Part shown: piece after piece, positions 49,626-58,510 of the stretch | Layout: every line of letters begins with the position of its first letter | Position numbering within the stretch: position 1 is the first letter of the stretch | DNA from: Bryobacteraceae bacterium | GTDB taxonomy: Bacteria > Acidobacteriota > Terriglobia > Bryobacterales > Bryobacteraceae | Length of the DNA: 64,000 bases | Reading direction: 5' to 3' | NCBI GenBank assembly: GCA_026129905.1 | Contig: JAHCHE010000002.1 | Coordinates: 248,001-312,000 of the forward strand | Notes under the pieces: generated by a model | The model's database searches: none | What the model saw: the letters and a program-made list of their open reading frames with translations, nothing else | Told to the model about the DNA's origin: nothing | Program-made: the position numbers and the translations under genes

Positions 49626-51828
49626 CGCGGGCGTTGTAGTCCGGGATCCCGACCGTTTCGTCCACGCGGTCGTGCGGCAGCAGCGGCAGCAACTCCGGCC
49701 AGTGGCCTTGCAGCGTGCCCGGCGCGACGTCGGCGACGAACGCGCGGCCGCGGTACTCGCCGACCTCGTTCGCCACCACAACCGGATCGCCGGTGCGGAG
49801 TCCGAGTTCCCGCGCGTCGGAGGGCGAGACGAAGATGTGGTCCCGTTCGGCGCCCGTCAGAGGATCGCGGTGTCGCTGCACCATCGAGTTGAACTGCTTG
49901 CCGCGGCGCGTCGCCAGCACGAAGGGATGCCGCTCATCCCGCTCGAGGCGAGGCGGCGCAACCGGGACGAAGCGGGCCTTGCGGTCCGGCGTCGGGAATT
50001 CGCGGTTGGCGCAAAGCATGGGGCCGCCCCACTGGAACTGGTCGCCCTGCCGGCGGAGTCCAGCAATGCCCGCGTAGAAGGGGATGGCGCGGGCGATTTC
50101 CTCGCGAATCGCGCCGCCGCTTTCGAAGTGCAGCCGGTCATACTTCTCGGGTTTGACCGCGCGCGCGAAGTCCAGCAGGATTTCCCACTCCGAGCGCGCC
50201 TCGCCCACGTCATGGCCGGGGATGTAGGGCGAAAAGATCACGCGCCGCTCGGTGGTGGTCTCCGTGCCGCCGTCCTTCTGCTCGTAGCGCGTGTGGGCGG
50301 GCAGCAGGTAGACGACTTCCGCCGGGTCGATGAGCATCTGCGGGGTAACGACGATGTCGGTGTGGACGCGCAGAGGGAGTTTGCCGAGGGCGGCCTCAAC
50401 CCGGTCCGGCTGCGGCATCGTGCCGAGAAAGTTGCCCCCGATGGCGTACAGGCCATCAAGTTCGCCCCGCAGCGCGGCTTCGAGCGCTTGCACGGTGTTC
50501 AATCCGGGTCGGGACGGAACGTCGAAGCCCCACAGTTCGGAAAAGCGGCGGGCATTCTCCTCGTTTACGGGAAGGCCGCCCGGAAGCGCGGTAGCGTACG
50601 CGCCCATCTCGGCGCCGCCCTGGACGCCGGAATGGCCGCGGATCGGCATCATGCCGCAGCCGGGCCGTCCGACGTACTCGCGGAGCAGCCCGAGGTTCAC
50701 GATGCCGGTGATGGCCTGCGTGCCGTGGGTGTGCTGGGTGATGCCCATCGACCAGACGAAGATGCCGCAGTCGGCTTCGGCAAGCTCGCGGGCGAAGGCT
50801 TCGGCGTCCGCGATGCTTAGGCCTGCCGCGGCGAGCAGTTCGTCCATCGGCTGTTCGTCGAGCGACCGTTTCAGCTCGTCGAAGCCCGCAGTGGCGCTAT
50901 CGATGAACTCCTGTTTCACCCAGCCCCGTTCGATGAGGATCTTCTGAACGGCGTTGACGAAGGCGAGGTCCGCGCCGACCTTCACCAGCCACGTGCGGTC
51001 CGTCATCTTCGTGCCGAACAGGGCGGAGGCGGGGGTCGACGGCACCCAATAGCGCTGCATTCCCGGCTCACGGTAGGCGTTCACCAGCAGGACGCGGGCG
51101 CCGCGGCGGCGGGCCTCGTCGAGGTACTTCATCGTCACCGGCTGGTCGTTGGCGGCGTTGGATCCGAAGAAGACGATGACGTCGGCGTCGTACCAGTCGG
51201 CGTACGAACAGGTGGTTGCGGAGACGCCCAGCGTGCGGCGCAGCGCCGCGGTACTGGGGGCATGGCACAGGCGCGCGGAGTTGTCCACGTTGGGCGAGCC
51301 CAGGTAGCGCATCGCCTTCTGCGCCACGTAATAGACCTCGTTGGTGATGCCGCGGCTGGTGAGATAGAGGAACGTGCGGGCTGGATCGAAGGCGCGCCAG
51401 CGCAGCCCAGCGTCGCGCCAGACCTCGTCCCAGCTCACGCGCGTGAAACCACGCTCGCCCTTGCGGCGGCGCATGGGGTAGCCGAGACGTCCGGTTTCGA
51501 GCCATTCGCGGGCCGTGCGTCCGCGAACGGCGGCGACGTCGGCGAGGATCGCGTGATCGAAGGCGGGCATGGTGTTGAGCCGGAGCAGTTCGAGGCGCAC
51601 CATGCACAGGTGCGCGCCCTCCATGGTCCAGTCCTTGAGCCCGCTGGTTCCCAGAGCGCAGCCGTCGCAGACGCCCTGGGTGAGCACGCGCCAGGCGTAG
51701 GAAAGGTTGTCCCGGTTCTGCCAGGCCACCCTCGCCATCTCGAGGTAGTGATGCGGCTTGACGTGGCCGATGCCGAACAGGGCCGGACTGGCCGCCAGTT
51801 GCCGGAACGAACGCGGCTTACGAGGCAT
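49567..51828 (-). CDS. Molybdopterin oxidoreductase, FdhF/YdeP-like
   Basis: A 753-residue enzyme. The N-terminal part has CDGCALGTSGL with only part of a cluster motif, then the molybdopterin domain with RLCHAPSTAALRRTLG, VIVFFGSNAANDQPV and GIFVWSMGITQHTHGTQAI. The C-terminal dinucleotide-binding domain contains TRRGKQFNSMVQ and DHIFVSPSDARELGL. This group is annotated as formate dehydrogenase alpha-like and depends on FdhD, but substrates are mostly untested. No selenocysteine codon was found. Confidence 0.88.
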   Translation of the reverse strand: MPRKPRSFRQLAASPALFGIGHVKPHHYLEMARVAWQNRDNLSYAWRVLTQGVCDGCALGTSGLKDWTMEGAHLCMVRLELLRLNTMPAFDHAILADVAAVRGRTAREWLETGRLGYPMRRRKGERGFTRVSWDEVWRDAGLRWRAFDPARTFLYLTSRGITNEVYYVAQKAMRYLGSPNVDNSARLCHAPSTAALRRTLGVSATTCSYADWYDADVIVFFGSNAANDQPVTMKYLDEARRRGARVLLVNAYREPGMQRYWVPSTPASALFGTKMTDRTWLVKVGADLAFVNAVQKILIERGWVKQEFIDSATAGFDELKRSLDEQPMDELLAAAGLSIADAEAFARELAEADCGIFVWSMGITQHTHGTQAITGIVNLGLLREYVGRPGCGMMPIRGHSGVQGGAEMGAYATALPGGLPVNEENARRFSELWGFDVPSRPGLNTVQALEAALRGELDGLYAIGGNFLGTMPQPDRVEAALGKLPLRVHTDIVVTPQMLIDPAEVVYLLPAHTRYEQKDGGTETTTERRVIFSPYIPGHDVGEARSEWEILLDFARAVKPEKYDRLHFESGGAIREEIARAIPFYAGIAGLRRQGDQFQWGGPMLCANREFPTPDRKARFVPVAPPRLERDERHPFVLATRRGKQFNSMVQRHRDPLTGAERDHIFVSPSDARELGLRTGDPVVVANEVGEYRGRAFVADVAPGTLQGHWPELLPLLPHDRVDETVGIPDYNARVTLRPLKSDSAERTAGSRG

Positions 51829-51900
51829 TCTGGTGACGGACCCCTCCCGGCGCGAAGACGCATCCCCTCATGGCTGTATTCTACTGTGCGCCGGGCGCGC

Positions 51901-52938
51901 TTACGCGGTGGCGCCGCCGCAACTGGAGCCGGCGCCGGCGGTGCAACCGTAGCAATGCTGTCCGGTGACGATGCGGCGGCGGGCCAGCACGGCAAGGTCG
52001 AAATCGCGTATGTGCGTGGGCGCGCCGTGGTTTACGGTGAGCTCGATCATCTGGTTGAAGTCGCAGTCGTAGAGGACGCCGTCCCAGCCTATGGAGAGCG
52101 TGTAGCGGCACATGACGGCGGCCGCCGCGCGCGGATTGTAGGCCTGAATCAGCCGTTGCATGTAGCCGTCGTAATTGCCGGTGCGCAGCAGGAATTCGAG
52201 AAACCGGCTGATCGGCATGTTGGCGATCGTGTAGAGGCGGTTGAACTCGACCCCGTGACGGCGGCGGAGTTCGCGCCGGAAATCCGCTTCGACGGCATGC
52301 TGCGCCGGCGGGAGAAAAGCGCCGGTCGGGTTGTAGACGAGGTTGAGCTGGAGGGCGCCGTCCGGCGCTCCGTAGCCGAGGCCGTTCAGCAGCCGCAGGG
52401 CCTGGATCGATTTCTCGAATACGTTTTCGCCGCGCTGGGCGTCCGTGCGTTCGGCGCTGTAATGCGGAAGGCTCGCCACCACCTCCACCTGTCGCGCGGC
52501 GAGAAACTCCGCCAGGTCCGCCTGCGACGGCAGGAGTAGAACCGTCAGGTTGCAGCGGTCCATGACGCGTCGTCCCTGGCGCTTAGCCTCGTCGACGATC
52601 CAGCGGAAATTCGGGTTCAATTCGGGAGCGCCGCCGGTGATATCGACGACCGGAATATCGGTTGGCGCCAGCTTTTTCATGCAGAGTTCCGCGGTTTCGC
52701 GGCTCATGATCTCCCGGCGGTCCGGTCCGGCATCCACGTGACAATGGCGGCAGGTCTGGTTACAAAGCTTGCCGACATTGAGCTGGAAGACCTGAATTCC
52801 GGTAGCCAGGAGCGGGTGCAGGCCGGAGCCCGCCAGCGCCTGGTGGAACGGCTTCACCGGCGCGCCGGGCTGGTTGAGAATCCTCAACTGCCCGGCCGCC
52901 GCGGCGAGCGGGTGATTGGTCCCTTTGAGAGTGGGCAC
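51901..52938 (-). CDS. arsS: Arsenosugar-type radical SAM protein ArsS
   Basis: A 345-residue radical SAM enzyme with the CxxxCxxC motif as CNQTCRHCHVDAGPDRRE. VVDITGGAPELNPNFRW and LHRCNLTVL-like context (DRCNLTVLLLPSQADL) follow. The C-terminus has HCYGCTAGAGSSCGG, the ArsS tail, with cysteine where some homologues have selenocysteine. ArsS is proposed to transfer the deoxyadenosyl group in arsenosugar synthesis. No arsM methyltransferase is in the window, so the substrate here may differ. Confidence 0.9.
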   Translation of the reverse strand: MPTLKGTNHPLAAAAGQLRILNQPGAPVKPFHQALAGSGLHPLLATGIQVFQLNVGKLCNQTCRHCHVDAGPDRREIMSRETAELCMKKLAPTDIPVVDITGGAPELNPNFRWIVDEAKRQGRRVMDRCNLTVLLLPSQADLAEFLAARQVEVVASLPHYSAERTDAQRGENVFEKSIQALRLLNGLGYGAPDGALQLNLVYNPTGAFLPPAQHAVEADFRRELRRRHGVEFNRLYTIANMPISRFLEFLLRTGNYDGYMQRLIQAYNPRAAAAVMCRYTLSIGWDGVLYDCDFNQMIELTVNHGAPTHIRDFDLAVLARRRIVTGQHCYGCTAGAGSSCGGATA

Positions 52939-52947
52939 CGCGCGCCT

Positions 52948-53280
52948 CTACATGCTCAACTTGTCGGCGACATTGCGCATTTGCAGACCGTGAACCAGGC
53001 TGGCGCCGCCGCGGATGGCGGTGGCGACGTGAACCGCTTCCGTCATTTGCGTCAGATCGGAGCCTTTTTCGAGGCAATCCTGGCTGTACGCGTCAATGCA
53101 GTACGGGCACTGGACCGCGTGCGCGACGGCGAGGGCAATCAGACTCTTTTCCCGCTGCGTCAAGGCGCCTTCGGCGAAAACCGCGGAATACCAGTCCTGA
53201 AACTTCCGCCACAATTCCGGCGCGTGGCCGCCCATTTCGGCGAATCGCGGCAGATCGTGCTCGTGATAGTAGCTGGACAT
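52948..53280 (-). CDS. AhpD/carboxymuconolactone-decarboxylase-like protein paired with arsS
   Basis: A 110-residue alpha-helical protein with the AhpD redox motif as VQCPYCIDAYSQDCLEKG and EAVHVATAIRGGASLVHG. It lies 9 nt upstream of arsS, the pairing described for arsenosugar-associated peroxidase-like proteins. It probably acts as a thiol-dependent peroxidase or disulfide reductase. Confidence 0.88.
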   Translation of the reverse strand: MSSYYHEHDLPRFAEMGGHAPELWRKFQDWYSAVFAEGALTQREKSLIALAVAHAVQCPYCIDAYSQDCLEKGSDLTQMTEAVHVATAIRGGASLVHGLQMRNVADKLSM

Positions 53281-53291
53281 CAGAGTCCAGT

Positions 53292-54287
53292 CTACTGCCT
53301 TACCGCCATCCGGCGAACCGCCAGGATCAACACGTCGTCGGCTCGGGGGACGCCGGCGCGGAAGTTCTCCAGATCCTCGGCGATAGCGGCGGCAAGCTGG
53401 CGGGCGGTGGCGCCCCGCTGCGCGGCGAGCGCCTCGATCAGCCGGTCCATTCCGTATTCGGCGCCGTCACGGCTGCGGGCTTCCGTGACGCCGTCGGTGT
53501 AAAGAACCAGGCAATCGCCCGGCTCGAGACGGCAGCGAACAGCCGGGTACTGGCTGGAACAAAACATGCCCAAAGGCAGCCCGGAACTCTCGATTACCGA
53601 GACGCCGTCGCGCCGCACCACCAGGGCCGGGCAATGGCCGGCGTTGCACAACTCGACCTCGCCGGAATGGCGGGCCCAGCCGCAGGCCAGCGTGGCGTAG
53701 GACGATGGCAGGGTACTTTCGCAGAACAGCCGGTTCGCCTGCGACATGGCCTGCATCAGCGGCATGCCAACCGAAACGAGGCTGCGGAAAATGGCATGCA
53801 GGTGCGACATCAGCAGCGAGGCGGCGACGCCTTTGCCGGAGATGTCGCCGGCGGCGAAGAAGAGTCCTTCGCCGTTGTCGGGCCGGATGATGTCGCAGTA
53901 GTCTCCGCTGACGACGGAGGCGGGCACGTATCGGAAGTGGCTTTCCCAATCGCCGGCTGCCGCTTCGGCCGAGGGCAGGAGGGCGGCCTGAATGCGCGCG
54001 CTCAGCGCCAGGTCCTGCTCGAGGGCCTGCCGCTCGCGCTGGTCGAGGTGATCGAGGCAGAAGCGCGTCAGCGGATCGGCCATCAGGCGCTCGGGCTCGA
54101 TCGGGTCGCGGCACGTTTCACAAAGACCGAACGTGCCCTGATCCAGGCGCGCCAGGGCGCCGTCCACGTCCGCGAGCAAGCGGGAGAGATCTTCGGCCCG
54201 CGGCTGCGCCGTCAAGGCCGATTCGAGCCTCCTGCGCCGTTCCAGCAGTTCGGTACGAAAGAAAGAAGGTTGCGCCGGCTGAGCCAT
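53292..54287 (-). CDS. DksA/TraR-type finger fused to a PP2C (SpoIIE/RsbU) phosphatase
   Basis: A 331-residue fusion. Residues about 8-90 resemble DksA/TraR: a helical pair, then FGLCETCRDPIEPERLMADP with RFCLDHL. From about 95 onward is a PP2C domain of the RsbU type (VSGDYCDIIRP, FAAGDISGKGVAASLLM, CNAGHCPALVV, LYTDGVTEARS, ADDVLILAV) with its metal-binding aspartates. It probably dephosphorylates an anti-sigma antagonist. It is 3 nt downstream of the LysR gene. Confidence 0.88.
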   Translation of the reverse strand: MAQPAQPSFFRTELLERRRRLESALTAQPRAEDLSRLLADVDGALARLDQGTFGLCETCRDPIEPERLMADPLTRFCLDHLDQRERQALEQDLALSARIQAALLPSAEAAAGDWESHFRYVPASVVSGDYCDIIRPDNGEGLFFAAGDISGKGVAASLLMSHLHAIFRSLVSVGMPLMQAMSQANRLFCESTLPSSYATLACGWARHSGEVELCNAGHCPALVVRRDGVSVIESSGLPLGMFCSSQYPAVRCRLEPGDCLVLYTDGVTEARSRDGAEYGMDRLIEALAAQRGATARQLAAAIAEDLENFRAGVPRADDVLILAVRRMAVRQ

Positions 54288-54290
54288 ACG

Positions 54291-55175
54291 TTAATTGTGA
54301 TCCTGCGTCTTCAATATTTCCAGGAATGCGCGGGCCGCGTGACTCAGCGCGCGCCGGGCGGGGTAGACCAGGCGAATCTTGCGTTCGACGGAAAGCTCTT
54401 CGACTTTGACCTCGCGGAGCGTTCCCCGTTGTAGCTCCTGCTCGACGCACATGCGCGGCAGAAACGCCACGCCCTCGTTGCGCTGCACCATTTTCCGGAT
54501 GGTTTCGACCGTCGGCATTTCCACGTCCATGTTCAGGGGGACCTTGTGCCTTTGAAACGCGCGCAAGACGACGTCGCGGTATGGACTGACGACATTGTGC
54601 GCGATGAAGGTTTCCATGCCCAACTCCGTGATGGTCACCGAGGCGCGATCGGCGAAGCGGTGCTCAGGAGGCACCACGAAGGCCAAGTGATCGGTGTAAA
54701 TCACGGTCGCGATAAGGTTCTCGTCGTTGGGATCGTAACTGATGACGCCAAGCTCCAGGTCGCCGTCCAGGAGTTGCCCCGGGATGCGGCTGGACAGGCT
54801 GCGGCGCACCTCGACCCGCACCTTCGGGTACTGGCGACGGTACCGGCCGATGTGCCGGAGCAGGTAAAGGCTGGTGGATTCGTTGGCCCCGATGGTGAGG
54901 CGCCCGGCCGAATTGTCGCGGAGCTCGGCCAGCGAGGTGTCGAGTTCCCGCTGGAGGTTTTCGAAACGGCGAGAGTAGTCGAGAACGATGCGCCCCGCGT
55001 CGGTGAGCAGCAGTTCCTTGGCGGACCGGTCGATCAGTTTCTCGCCCAGTTCTTTCTCGAGGCGCTGGACGGCCAGCGAAACGGCGGGTTGGGTTCGGGA
55101 GAGTTTTTCGGCCGCGCGGGAGAAGCTTTTCTCCGTCGCGACGGCCAGGAAAACCTTCAGGAGGAAGAACTCCAT
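54291..55175 (-). CDS. LysR-family transcriptional regulator
   Basis: A 294-residue LTTR. The N-terminal winged helix MEFFLLKVFLAVATEKSFSR with LSRTQPAVSLAVQRLEKELG is followed by the substrate-binding domain (GRLTIGANESTSLYLLRHIG, ELGVISYDPND). I prefer the ATG at 55175 over an in-frame GTG at 55211. It shares direction and close spacing with the PP2C, AhpD-like and arsS genes. Confidence 0.92.
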   Translation of the reverse strand: MEFFLLKVFLAVATEKSFSRAAEKLSRTQPAVSLAVQRLEKELGEKLIDRSAKELLLTDAGRIVLDYSRRFENLQRELDTSLAELRDNSAGRLTIGANESTSLYLLRHIGRYRRQYPKVRVEVRRSLSSRIPGQLLDGDLELGVISYDPNDENLIATVIYTDHLAFVVPPEHRFADRASVTITELGMETFIAHNVVSPYRDVVLRAFQRHKVPLNMDVEMPTVETIRKMVQRNEGVAFLPRMCVEQELQRGTLREVKVEELSVERKIRLVYPARRALSHAARAFLEILKTQDHN

Positions 55176-55306
55176 GGCTCCGATAAATTCGAACAGAGCC
55201 AAGTATAACACCGGCTAATCGGGAAGGCGGCGGAAAGTCCCACGCTATCTGATTGTCAGCGAGTTGGCGCTCACGGACTTCTTCGGCGCTGGAAGGCGAA
55301 GCCGGT

Positions 55307-58300
55307 TTACTTACACTTGCCCGCGGCGCCTGCGTTGTAGATCGCCCGGATCTCCGCTCCACTCAGCGCGCGGCCGAAGATCGCCGTCTCGTCAACGAGG
55401 CCGTCGAAGGGCCGGATGATGTAGGAATCTTCACGTCCGATCTGCACGCTGTGATTGGTCGCGAAAATTGCGCCCGGCGCGGTCAACGATGCAACGGACT
55501 GTCCATTGACGTACAACGCGTACTGACCGCTTGTTGCATCAAAGGTCATGGCAACGTGCGTCCACGTATTCAGCGGGATCGTCCCACCCTCGATATGCGG
55601 CTCGAGGGGACCGGATTGATGAATGGCGCTGAATAACCGGATGGCGCCTCCGCTTTCGATGAGCCAGAGACCATAGGAATCCGAGTCCGGCGTGTCGCCG
55701 AAGTTTTGTGCCCATTTCGTGACGATTGCCGCCATCGGTGGTCCGGCCGAGGCTGTGCGCACAGTGCGCGGATGGATCCACGCCTCAATGGTGATTCCGG
55801 CTGTCAGCCTCAGGTTGGCCGGATTGCCTATCTGGACGTGTCCCGTGCTGCCGTTGAAATCAAACGCCTGTCCCACGCGGCCTGTCGCGAATGAGGCGCT
55901 TCCTTGTAGCGCGCCGTTGTTGCCCCCCGTCCGATCCAACGCGTTGCCGTCGCCGGTCCACCAGCTCACCAGGTTGGGCGCCGGATTGACGCACGCCGCC
56001 CCACCGCCGGAACCGTCTCCGGTGACGTTCACCTGAACGGCGGGCCGGGCGGGATCGTTACTGGCGATCAATAACGCGCCCGTCTGCGCTCCAGCGATGG
56101 AGGGCAGGAAACGCACCGGTACCGCCAGGTTGAGTCCCGGGGCGACGTTGAAAGGCGTCGCGATCGCTGCCGTGAACAGAACGTTCGTGCTGGCAATGGA
56201 ATTTACGGTAAGCGCGGCGGCGCCGCTGTTGCGAATGGTTAGCGTCAAGTCTTTCGCCTGACCGACGGCCACGCTGCCGAAGTCGAGGCTTGACGGCGTA
56301 ACCGAAATCGCGGGAGTAGGCGCCGCTTGACCGGCGACCCGGAGGTTCACGGCCGGGCTCGCGGCGTCGCCGAATCGGGCCACAAGGGGAAGCACGTTTC
56401 CCAGGGGCAGAATGGACGGCAGCTTGATGTTGATCTGCACCAAGCCAACCAGGCCGGGCGTCAGCCCGGCGAACAGCACCTCAGCGGGAGCGCCGCCGAC
56501 AGTAACGGTGGGCGTGATCTTCGCCTCCGCCGGAGGCGAAGCCGGAGAAGGATGGCCGCTGGCAGGCCGGTTACTGAGCAGCGCGACGCCGGTCGCATAG
56601 ACGATCAGCGCTTCATTCGCCACAGCCGGATTGTCCGGCGTGACGAGCCGGTTGTCGGCATGCACGACGATCGGATCGAGCGTCGTCGCATCCCGGGCAT
56701 AGGTGAAGATTCCCGGCGCATATTCCGCCATTGGCGCCGCCTGCGCCGCGCCGGGAGTACCGTCCCGCGTCACAATGAACGGCGCGCTGCCTGCGGCTGG
56801 CGCTTCGAAGGGCACCTGGAGATTAATCTGCGACGGCGACACGTAGATGAGGGGCGCCGCGATGCCGCCGACCGTTACGCCGGTTCCGGCCAATGATGTG
56901 GGCAGCGGCAAGCGATCCGCCGAGGCCGTGCCGCCGGCAAGATTCGATCCGAAGATGGTCGCGAGGCTGCCGGGCGCCAGCGGCGTCTGGAAGCTCGCGG
57001 CGTTAGCAATGCCGCCCGCCTGGATTTGCGGCGCGCCGGTCGCGCCGCCGCCCGAGCCGCGCAGCGCGACGGTAATCCAACTCCGCGCCGCGTCGTTGCT
57101 TCCAATCGTAAGCGTGCTGTTCCATGGCCCCGGCTCCGCCGGCGTGAATCGCAGAACCACGTCTGCCGTCTGGGCCGGCTTGAGAGTGAAAGGCGCGCGC
57201 GGAGAAGCGGCGGTAATCTCCGCATCCGGACTGCTGATCGAGGTCACATTCAAGTCAGCCGGACCGGAATTGCTCAGGCGCAGGACCCTCTCGGATGTTT
57301 GCGACACCGGGACCGGCCCGAAGTCGACGGCCTCCGATGAGACGTCCGCCTTCGGGCCCGGCGCCTGGATCACATAAGCCTCCGTCTGGCCAGCGTCAGG
57401 TCTGGAATCGGCAAGTGGAATGGCGGGATCGTCCAGGTACGTCAGCAAGACATCGCGAATCGCAAACGGGCCGTTTCCCCGTAGCGCAACAAGATCGGGC
57501 CGGGAAAAAGCGAGCGCAACGCTATTGTCGCCATTGGCAAGCGTCGCCAGCGCCGTCGACGTAATCCTTGCGCCGGTGGCGGCGGCCAGCGTCGCGGCCG
57601 CCTGGTAGTTGCCTGGCGTACTTGCGCTGAGCTTGAGATCGAGGACTACGCGGTCGATGGCTCCATCGCCGTTGCCGTCCACCCCTGCGTCGCGGAGAGA
57701 GACGATCGTTGCGAGTGGAGGCTGCACGCGGAACGTGGTTGCGACCGTCCGGCTGTACGCCGCTCCGGCGGTGGAGACGCCGGTCACCCGCATCGCCGCG
57801 GTGAAATTCCCGGCGACGGTGGCTTTGAAGGCGCCGCTGTAGATGCCATCGCGCGGCGCAGCGTCGTAGTCGCCCAGATCTTCGAGGATCAGTTCGACTG
57901 GGGCAAGGGCCGCGTTCTGAGGATTCCCGATCCTGACCCTGGCGCTGGCGTTCAGCGCCGGCCGGTCTCCGTCGAACACAAGACCGGACAAGACCACCGT
58001 ATCGCCAACCGCATAGCTGGGCGCGTTGGTGAGAATTCCCGCCCGAAGGCCGGAACTGGAAAAGTACGACGCGATGACGGCAATGTCACCGCCGGCGCCG
58101 GACGCGTCGAACTTGATCTGGTACCGCCCGGGCGGCGCCCCTGGCGGCAGTTTCACCAGCGTCTGTGTTCCCGGGATGGCCAGGGCGCTAGGAAGATAGG
58201 AGCCGTGCAGCGTCGCGCCGGTCAGAACCGTGTAGGAATAGCCACGCGATTCGGCGTTGGACTCGTTGATCTCGAGACCACCCGGAATCAGCAGCGAAAC

Positions 58301-58504
58301 CGCTACTCCCGCCTTGTTCACCACAGCCTGGAACAAATCGCCGCCGCCCGCCGCCGGATCCGCGGTAAACTCCACCAATGCCGGGCTGGACCCCGCCGCA
58401 ATCGTCGCCGCGCGCGTGTCCTGGTTCGTCAGCGGCGCGTCGAGCGTCTGGGCGCGAGCGCCGCCGTACAGAAGGATAGCCGTCACAAACAGTTCTCGCG
58501 TCAT
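55307..58504 (-). CDS. Large secreted multidomain protein: vWA-free adhesion-like, TIGR03437-like and LamG domains
   Basis: A 1065-residue protein with a signal peptide (LFVTAILLYGGARAQ). It holds an X-linked beta-sandwich N-terminal half and choice-of-anchor-D type repeats (DVSSEAVDFGPVPVSQTSER, SSLDFGSVAVGQAKDLTLTI). Between them is a Solibacter-type domain (AGGIANAASFQTPLAPGSLA, GTGVTVGGIAAPLIYVSPSQ). A C-terminal LamG/concanavalin-like domain follows (NLVSWWTGDGNALDRTGG, GHVQIGNPANLRLTAGITIE). It is probably an extracellular adhesin or carbohydrate-binding protein. The Solibacter-type domain is the best lineage marker in the window. Confidence 0.85.
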   Translation of the reverse strand: MTRELFVTAILLYGGARAQTLDAPLTNQDTRAATIAAGSSPALVEFTADPAAGGGDLFQAVVNKAGVAVSLLIPGGLEINESNAESRGYSYTVLTGATLHGSYLPSALAIPGTQTLVKLPPGAPPGRYQIKFDASGAGGDIAVIASYFSSSGLRAGILTNAPSYAVGDTVVLSGLVFDGDRPALNASARVRIGNPQNAALAPVELILEDLGDYDAAPRDGIYSGAFKATVAGNFTAAMRVTGVSTAGAAYSRTVATTFRVQPPLATIVSLRDAGVDGNGDGAIDRVVLDLKLSASTPGNYQAAATLAAATGARITSTALATLANGDNSVALAFSRPDLVALRGNGPFAIRDVLLTYLDDPAIPLADSRPDAGQTEAYVIQAPGPKADVSSEAVDFGPVPVSQTSERVLRLSNSGPADLNVTSISSPDAEITAASPRAPFTLKPAQTADVVLRFTPAEPGPWNSTLTIGSNDAARSWITVALRGSGGGATGAPQIQAGGIANAASFQTPLAPGSLATIFGSNLAGGTASADRLPLPTSLAGTGVTVGGIAAPLIYVSPSQINLQVPFEAPAAGSAPFIVTRDGTPGAAQAAPMAEYAPGIFTYARDATTLDPIVVHADNRLVTPDNPAVANEALIVYATGVALLSNRPASGHPSPASPPAEAKITPTVTVGGAPAEVLFAGLTPGLVGLVQINIKLPSILPLGNVLPLVARFGDAASPAVNLRVAGQAAPTPAISVTPSSLDFGSVAVGQAKDLTLTIRNSGAAALTVNSIASTNVLFTAAIATPFNVAPGLNLAVPVRFLPSIAGAQTGALLIASNDPARPAVQVNVTGDGSGGGAACVNPAPNLVSWWTGDGNALDRTGGNNGALQGSASFATGRVGQAFDFNGSTGHVQIGNPANLRLTAGITIEAWIHPRTVRTASAGPPMAAIVTKWAQNFGDTPDSDSYGLWLIESGGAIRLFSAIHQSGPLEPHIEGGTIPLNTWTHVAMTFDATSGQYALYVNGQSVASLTAPGAIFATNHSVQIGREDSYIIRPFDGLVDETAIFGRALSGAEIRAIYNAGAAGKCK

Positions 58505-58510
58505 GGAGTT

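Noticed and set aside
51901-51960. Selenocysteine in the arsS C-terminus or in the molybdopterin oxidoreductase
   Set aside because: The relevant position in arsS is a cysteine codon and no in-frame TGA occurs before the natural stops, so no SECIS is needed.
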